Source: Bifidobacterium eulemuris
GTDB taxonomy: Bacteria > Actinomycetota > Actinomycetes > Actinomycetales > Bifidobacteriaceae
Direction of reading: 5' to 3'
Assembly: GCF_014898155.1 (NCBI RefSeq)
Contig: NZ_CP062938.1
Span: 2,666,001 to 2,730,000 of the forward strand
DNA length: 64,000 nt
Numbering within the stretch: position 1 is the stretch's first letter; each line of letters begins with the position of its first letter. The notes below the pieces were generated by a model. The model worked only from the letters and a program-made list of their open reading frames with translations. It did not search any database and was not told the origin of the DNA. Below, piece after piece: positions 58,897-64,000 of the stretch. A program made the position numbers and the translations under genes.

Positions 58897-60219
58897 ATGG
58901 CTCTGTTGACGCCGAAGGATATTAGGGAGCATACCTTCCAGACCGTTCGATTCAAGGAAGGCTATGACGTCGACGAGGTCGACGACTTCCTGGATCAGGT
59001 CACGGAAACGGTTGAGGCGCTGGGGCGTCAGGCCGTCGCCAACGGCCCTTCCACCCAGTCGCTCGGTCCGGATGTCGCCGGTCTGAACGCGAAGATCTCC
59101 GAGCTGACCGAGCAGGTGCAGCAGCTGCAGAATGAGAACGCCGCACTGAAGAACGCCGAGCCGGTCGTCGACGACCAGGCCGCCCAGGTCAACGCGGCCA
59201 AGCTGAGCGAGGCCGAGGAAAGCAACCGCGCCCTGACCGCCCAGAACGACCAGCTTAAGGGTCAGGTCGATCAGCTCAACGCGCAGATCGACCAGCTCAC
59301 CGCCCAGGCCGCGCAGGCCGCTGGCAATCAGGAGGTCGCGGACCAGCTGGTCGCCGTGCAGCAGGAGCGCGACAAGTTCCGCGCCTCCAGCGAGGACCTG
59401 TCCCGCCAGCTCGCCGAAGCCCAGCAGTATGCCGCCGCGACCCAGCAGCTCAACGAGCAGGTCGCCGATCTGTCCCGCCAGCTGCAGGAGGCGAAGCAGC
59501 GCGAGAACCAGCTGCGCGCCCAGATCGCCAAGGTCGAGCCGAACACCGAAACCGGCTCCCTGCAGAAGATCGCCGGTGCCGCGCAGATGGCGAACACCGA
59601 ACCCGAGCGCGCCACCGCCATGCTGACTCTGGCGATGCAGCTGCATGATCAGTACGTCGACAAGGGTAAGGCCAAGGCTCGTGAGATCACCGATGCCAGC
59701 CAGGCTAGGTACAACGAGCTGATCGAGAAGGCCAACGACTACTCCAACCGCACCCGTGGCGAAGCCGACGAGTACAACGCGCGCACGCACACCGATGCCG
59801 ACGAGTACAGCGCCCGCATCCACTCCGAATCCGATGAGTACTCCGCCCATGTGCGTTCCGAAGCCGACGAGTACAGCACCCGCGTGCATGCCGAGGCCGA
59901 CGAGTATTCGGCGAAGACCCGCTCCGATGCGGACAACTATGAGAACGAGGTGCACCAGCGCGCCGAGGTTCACGAGAACGAGGTCCACCAGCGTGCCGAC
60001 GCGTACGACCAGAACACCCGTTCCGCCGCCGACACCTACGCCCAGCAGGTGCGTGACAACCTCACCGCCCAGTCGAAGGTCGTCGAAGGCAATATCCAGA
60101 GCCTCAAGCAGTTCGAAACCGAATACCGCGCCCGTCTCACCGAGTTCCTCGGCCAGCTCGCCGCGCAGGTGTCGGACACGAACAACTACGACAACCAGAC
60201 TTCGTCCACCAACGCGTGA
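58897..60219 (+). CDS. wag31: polar growth/division protein DivIVA (Wag31)
   Basis: 440 residues. MALLTPKDIREHTFQTVRFK is the membrane-binding DivIVA N-terminus, followed by GYDVDEVDDFLDQV. A long coiled coil rich in Gln and Leu follows. Residues about 285-385 contain at least nine tandem 11-residue units of the type xADEYSARxHS, an unbroken hendecad coiled coil. DivIVA marks poles and septa and directs envelope synthesis. ATG 58897 lies after GAGG; longer in-frame starts are less likely. The product is larger than typical Wag31 (about 260 residues). Confidence 0.9.
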   Translation: MALLTPKDIREHTFQTVRFKEGYDVDEVDDFLDQVTETVEALGRQAVANGPSTQSLGPDVAGLNAKISELTEQVQQLQNENAALKNAEPVVDDQAAQVNAAKLSEAEESNRALTAQNDQLKGQVDQLNAQIDQLTAQAAQAAGNQEVADQLVAVQQERDKFRASSEDLSRQLAEAQQYAAATQQLNEQVADLSRQLQEAKQRENQLRAQIAKVEPNTETGSLQKIAGAAQMANTEPERATAMLTLAMQLHDQYVDKGKAKAREITDASQARYNELIEKANDYSNRTRGEADEYNARTHTDADEYSARIHSESDEYSAHVRSEADEYSTRVHAEADEYSAKTRSDADNYENEVHQRAEVHENEVHQRADAYDQNTRSAADTYAQQVRDNLTAQSKVVEGNIQSLKQFETEYRARLTEFLGQLAAQVSDTNNYDNQTSSTNA

Positions 60220-60239
60220 CGATAAGGGATTGACGCTTT

Positions 60240-60860
60240 ATGACTAGTCAACAGGGACGGCTGCGCATCCGCGTGGCCGTCTTTGCATGTGTGGTGGCGG
60301 TGGCTCTCATCGCCGACCAGTTCACCAAGGCCTGGGCACAGACCGCCCTGGTCGATGGACGAGACGTGCAGGTCATTCCCGGCCTGCTCTCGCTGACTCT
60401 GGTGTATAACCCCGGCGCCTCATTGGGGATGGGATCCAACGTCACATGGTTGATCTCCCTGCTGGCGATCGTGGCCTGTGTGGCGCTGGTGGTGCTTGCC
60501 GTGCGCACGATTTCCATGCGCTGGACCGTGGCCCTGGCCCTGGCCTTCGCCGGCGCCTTCGGCAATCTCATCGACCGTGTGGTCTATGCCGAGCATTTCC
60601 TCGACGGCAAGGTCGTGGACTTCCTCAACTACGGTTGGTCCGTGGGTAACGTCGCGGATGTGTTCCTTGTGGTCGCCGGCGTGATGATCGTGGGGATGAT
60701 CCTGCTGGGCGTGCCCTACAGCCAGAAGGATCTGGACGAACGCGCGCGGGCGGCCGAAGGGGCCCTTTCCGCCGAGTCGGGCGACGATACGTGCGGGGAG
60801 GATGCGGCGACGGAGCGAGCGGACGGAGGCATGCCCGATCCGGGAAGCGGGGCGCGATGA
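60240..60860 (+). CDS. lspA: lipoprotein signal peptidase
   Basis: 206 residues with four membrane helices. GNLIDRVVYAEHFLDGKVVD and GNVADVFLVVAG carry the two catalytic aspartates. It cleaves prolipoproteins such as the amino acid-binding lipoprotein at 16624. An acidic tail of about 40 residues is unusual. It starts 20 bp after wag31, and its stop overlaps the rluD-type gene. Confidence 0.94.
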   Translation: MTSQQGRLRIRVAVFACVVAVALIADQFTKAWAQTALVDGRDVQVIPGLLSLTLVYNPGASLGMGSNVTWLISLLAIVACVALVVLAVRTISMRWTVALALAFAGAFGNLIDRVVYAEHFLDGKVVDFLNYGWSVGNVADVFLVVAGVMIVGMILLGVPYSQKDLDERARAAEGALSAESGDDTCGEDAATERADGGMPDPGSGAR

Positions 60861-61780
60861 GCCGCTTGGTTCCCGCTCCCGACGCGTTGGTCGGCAAGCG
60901 TTTCGACGTCGCCATCGCCAAAATGCTGGGGATATCGCGGTCAAAGGCCGCGGATCTGATCGACTCCGGGCAGGTTCGTGTGCTGGGACGCGACATCGCA
61001 CGTTCCGGCACGTTGCAGGCGGGGGAGACCATCGACATCGATCTGGTCGAGGAGCAGCGCGAGCCCGAACCCATCGCCAACGACATGGCCGTCGTCTACG
61101 AGGACGATGACGTGGTGGTGGTCGACAAGCCGGTGGGTGTCGCCGCGCACGCCTCCATCGGTTGGACCGGCCCCACCGTGCTAGGCAGCCTGCGCGACCG
61201 CGGCGTGCGCATCACCTCCTATGGCGCGGCCGGACGCGAAGGCATCGTCTCCAGATTGGACGTAGGCACGTCGGGGCTGATGCTCGTCTGCAAGTCGGAA
61301 CAGGCGTATGTGGAGATGCGACGGCAGTTCGCCGAACATGAGGTGGTGAAAACCTATCATGCGCTGGTGCAGGGGGATCTGAAGCAGGACCGCGCCACCA
61401 TCGACGCGCCCATCGGACGCGCGAAGGTCTCCGACTTCCGTTTCTGCGTCACCCCGGCCGGCAAACCCGCCATCACCCATTGGGATGTGATGGAGCGCTT
61501 CGGCGAGGCGACGCTGGTTTCGGTGAATCTGGAGACCGGACGCACCCATCAGATCCGCGTGCACTTCTCTTCGATCGGACACCCTCTGGTGGGCGACCCC
61601 ATGTACGGCGCCAATCCGGTGCTATCCGAGGAATTGGGGCTGATCCGCCAGTGGCTGCATGCCAAACAGTTGGAATTCCGCCATCCGCGCACTCATGTGT
61701 GGACGACGGTCACCAGCGGATATCCCGCCGATCTGGCGCAAGCGCTGGAACGGATGCGCGAACGCCACCGCGAACACTGA
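60857..61780 (+). CDS. RluD-type rRNA pseudouridine synthase
   Basis: 307 residues. An N-terminal S4 RNA-binding domain is followed by the RluA/RluD catalytic domain with D135 in RLDVGTSG, and by ETGRTHQIRVH. It converts uridines to pseudouridine in 23S rRNA; the exact sites are not predictable. ATG 60857 overlaps the lspA stop, so translation is coupled. Confidence 0.93.
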   Translation: MSRLVPAPDALVGKRFDVAIAKMLGISRSKAADLIDSGQVRVLGRDIARSGTLQAGETIDIDLVEEQREPEPIANDMAVVYEDDDVVVVDKPVGVAAHASIGWTGPTVLGSLRDRGVRITSYGAAGREGIVSRLDVGTSGLMLVCKSEQAYVEMRRQFAEHEVVKTYHALVQGDLKQDRATIDAPIGRAKVSDFRFCVTPAGKPAITHWDVMERFGEATLVSVNLETGRTHQIRVHFSSIGHPLVGDPMYGANPVLSEELGLIRQWLHAKQLEFRHPRTHVWTTVTSGYPADLAQALERMRERHREH

Positions 61781-61830
61781 CGGTTTCGGACGCGCCGGAC
61801 GCGTCGCCTCGGGCAGGTATCGTGGAAGGC

Positions 61831-64000
61831 ATGGCTGAATCGGGAAACTTCGTACATCTGCACAACCACACGCACTACTCGCTATTGGACGGTGCATCGA
61901 AAATCCCGGAATTGGCGAAACGCGCGGCGGAACTGGGCATGCCCGCGGTGGGCATCTCCGATCACGGCAACATGCATGGCGCGTACGAGATGTTCACCGA
62001 ATGCGTGAAGGCCAACGTCAAGCCGATTCTCGGCATCGAGGCGTATGTGACGCCTGAGACCGCGCGTCAGGATCCCACCCGCGTGAGCTGGGACACCACA
62101 TGGGACAAAACCCTGCATGGCGGCAAGCGCAACCCCGACGACGTCTCCGGTGGCGGTCTGATCACCCATCTCACCCTGTGGGCGGAGAACGACCAAGGTC
62201 TGGTCAATCTGCTCAAGGCGTCTTCGGTGGCCAACCTCGAAGGTCGTGTGCAGCGCTACCCGCGTATGGACAAGGAAGTGCTCTCCACCTACTCCAAAGG
62301 CGTGATCTGCGGATCGGGCTGTCCCTCGGGCATCATCCAGACCCGTCTGGCGCTCGGCCAATTCGACGAGGCGCTGCGCGCAGCCGGCGAAATGCAGGAT
62401 ATCTTCGGACGCGATAATTTCTTCATCGAGATCATGGACCATAACCTGACGATCGAGCGTCGCAACGTGCCCGGCCTGTTGGAGATCGCGAAGAAGCTCA
62501 ACGCGCCGCTGCTCGCCACGAACGACGCGCATTACGTGCTGGAATCGGGCGCCGAGGCGCAGGACGCCATGCTGTGCATCAACTCCGGCTCCAGGCTCGA
62601 CGAGCCGGGACGGTTCAAATTCGACGGCTCCGGCTACTACATCAAATCGGCCCAGGAGATGCGCGAGCTGTTCAAGGAATTCCCCGGCGCCTGCGACAAC
62701 ACGCTGGCGATCGCCGAACGCTGCAATGTGATCTTCGACGACAACGAGGACGGCGCGTTCATGCCGCAGTTCCCCTGCCCCGAAGGCTGGGACGAGACCA
62801 GCCTGTTTTTGAAGCAGGTGGAGGAGGGCCTCGAGCGCCGCTACGACGGCAATGTGCCGCTCGATGTGCTTCAGCAGGCGGACTACGAATGCGGCGTGAT
62901 CTGCCAGATGCAGTTCTGCGGATACTTCCTTGTGGTGGCCGACTACATCCAGTGGGCCAAGGACCACGGCATCATGGTGGGGCCGGGCCGTGGCTCGGCC
63001 GCAGGTTCGATGGTCGCCTACGCGATGGGCATCACCGAGCTCGACCCGTTGCAGCATGGTCTGATCTTCGAGAGGTTCCTCAACCCCGAACGAGTCTCTC
63101 TGCCGGATATCGACGTGGACTTCGATCCCGAGGGCCGTATGCGCGTCATCGAATACTGCGGCGAGAAATACGGCCATGACAAGGTGGCCCAATGCGTGAT
63201 CTACGGCACCATCAAAACCAAGCAGGCATTGAAGGATTCCGCCCGCATCATGGGATACGAGTATTCCATGGGCGAGCAGATCACCAAGGCGCTGCCGCCG
63301 AGCAAGAACGGCAAGGACGCGAGCCTAAGCGAGATCTTCGACCCGACCTCCAAGCGATACGCGGAGGCGCGCGAGTTCCGCGAGTTCTACGATTCGAATC
63401 CGGACGCCAAGAAGATCACCGAGAAGGCGAAGGGCATCGAAGGACTGATCCGCCAGACCGGTGTGCACGCATGCGCCACCATCATGGGTTCGGCGCCCAT
63501 CACCGACACCTCGCCGTTGCTGGAACGCGTCGACGGCACCATCACCACCACCTTCGAATACCACACCTGCGAAACGCTGGGTCTGGTGAAGATGGACTTC
63601 CTCGGGCTTTCCAACTTGACGGTGATCCACGACACCTTGAAGAACATCGAGGCGAACGGCAAGCCGGCGATCGACTACACGAAGATCCCGCTGGACGACA
63701 AGGAGACCTACCAGCTGCTGTCGCGCGGCGACACCTTAGGTGTGTTCCAGCTCGATTCCGACGGCATGCGCGCGCTGCTGCGTACCTTGCGCCCCGACAA
63801 CTTCAACGACATCTCCGCTCTGATCGCGCTCTACCGACCGGGCCCGATGGATATGGATTCGCACAACAACTACGCGAAGCGCAAGAACGGCCTGCAGAAG
63901 ATCGAGCCGATCCATCCCGAACTCGAGGAACCGTTGAAGGAGATCCTCGATGAGACCTACGGTCTGATCGTCTACCAGGAGCAGGTGCAGGCCGCCGCGC
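61831..64000 (+). CDS. dnaE: DNA polymerase III alpha subunit (partial, 5' end)
   Basis: 723 codons are visible before the window ends; the 3' part is missing. The N-terminal PHP domain starts FVHLHNHTHYSLLDGASKIP. The palm carries MVGPGRGSAAGS and LPDIDVDFD (about 424-432) with catalytic aspartates. The gene encodes the replicative polymerase. ATG 61831 follows GTGGAAGG. The frame is continuous to position 64000. Confidence 0.95.
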   Translation, partial: MAESGNFVHLHNHTHYSLLDGASKIPELAKRAAELGMPAVGISDHGNMHGAYEMFTECVKANVKPILGIEAYVTPETARQDPTRVSWDTTWDKTLHGGKRNPDDVSGGGLITHLTLWAENDQGLVNLLKASSVANLEGRVQRYPRMDKEVLSTYSKGVICGSGCPSGIIQTRLALGQFDEALRAAGEMQDIFGRDNFFIEIMDHNLTIERRNVPGLLEIAKKLNAPLLATNDAHYVLESGAEAQDAMLCINSGSRLDEPGRFKFDGSGYYIKSAQEMRELFKEFPGACDNTLAIAERCNVIFDDNEDGAFMPQFPCPEGWDETSLFLKQVEEGLERRYDGNVPLDVLQQADYECGVICQMQFCGYFLVVADYIQWAKDHGIMVGPGRGSAAGSMVAYAMGITELDPLQHGLIFERFLNPERVSLPDIDVDFDPEGRMRVIEYCGEKYGHDKVAQCVIYGTIKTKQALKDSARIMGYEYSMGEQITKALPPSKNGKDASLSEIFDPTSKRYAEAREFREFYDSNPDAKKITEKAKGIEGLIRQTGVHACATIMGSAPITDTSPLLERVDGTITTTFEYHTCETLGLVKMDFLGLSNLTVIHDTLKNIEANGKPAIDYTKIPLDDKETYQLLSRGDTLGVFQLDSDGMRALLRTLRPDNFNDISALIALYRPGPMDMDSHNNYAKRKNGLQKIEPIHPELEEPLKEILDETYGLIVYQEQVQAAA

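Noticed and set aside
59736..60050. Regular repeats that might suggest a CRISPR-like array
   Set aside because: They are in-frame 33-bp repeats inside wag31 encoding coiled-coil units, with no unique spacers.

Overview
The window is a 64 kb stretch of a high-GC Gram-positive chromosome and most likely comes from a Bifidobacterium. The evidence is the actinobacterial cell-division order ftsZ-sepF-yggT-wag31 without a nearby mre set, a translational T-box in front of ileS, the non-mevalonate isoprenoid genes dxr and ispG, small actinobacterial families (DUF3107, DUF3052, DUF2342, DUF1684), and a sucrose locus of the kind bifidobacteria carry. Gene starts are mostly ATG or GTG behind good AGGAG-type ribosome binding sites. 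There are no insertion sequences, prophage genes, CRISPR arrays or rRNA. One tRNA gene, tRNA-Val(UAC), is present.

Layout. 1-6.1 kb: T-box leader and ileS, then a TetM-like translational GTPase. 6.2-9.4 kb: a small sugar locus (divergent AraC regulator, MFS transporter, GH43-like enzyme). 9.4-13.8 kb: mixed small genes (HAD-type protein behind a long inverted repeat, GNAT, a shortened zinc alcohol dehydrogenase, a YwiC-like membrane protein, an esterase). 13.8-23 kb: amino-acid uptake region with a polar amino acid ABC transporter, an aminotransferase, an iron alcohol dehydrogenase and metNIQ. Three of these units start with the same 25-bp promoter-associated motif. 23-31.8 kb: DUF1684 protein, SPFH protein, patatin, murI, dapF, VKOR-like protein, PHP phosphoesterase, DUF3107 and a degenerate phosphotransferase. 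31.9-36.8 kb: the conserved actinobacterial cluster of UvrD-like helicase, DUF2342 metalloprotease, Lon-type S16 protease and DUF3052. 36.8-42.7 kb: tRNA-Val, a DivIVA-domain protein, dxr, ispG, recO, uppS. 42.7-47.1 kb: sucrose utilisation (GH32 hydrolase, permease, LacI regulator with clear operators). 47.1-52.0 kb: TPP-riboswitch-controlled thiamine operon thiM - thiE::thiC fusion - thiD - UPF0045 gene. 52.2-64 kb: pepC, glyS, dusB, ftsZ, sepF, yggT, wag31, lspA, an RluD-type synthase and the 5' part of dnaE, which runs off the window.

How they work together. Much of the window is housekeeping: envelope precursors (murI, dapF, dxr/ispG/uppS), division and polar growth (ftsZ, sepF, wag31 and a second DivIVA protein), lipoprotein processing and translation. 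Three nutrient modules are each under visible local control: sucrose by CscR operators placed over the promoter, thiamine by a TPP riboswitch that covers the thiM ribosome binding site, and isoleucyl-tRNA synthetase by a T-box with a Shine-Dalgarno-sequestering hairpin. The thiamine operon makes HMP and salvages thiazole through ThiM; no thiazole synthesis genes are visible here.

The points most worth following up are the 25-bp motif shared by three amino-acid-related transcription units, the ThiE-ThiC fusion, the phosphotransferase that lacks its catalytic residues, the S16 protease without room for a PDZ domain, and several strongly structured intergenic regions. No wholly new multi-gene system was evident.
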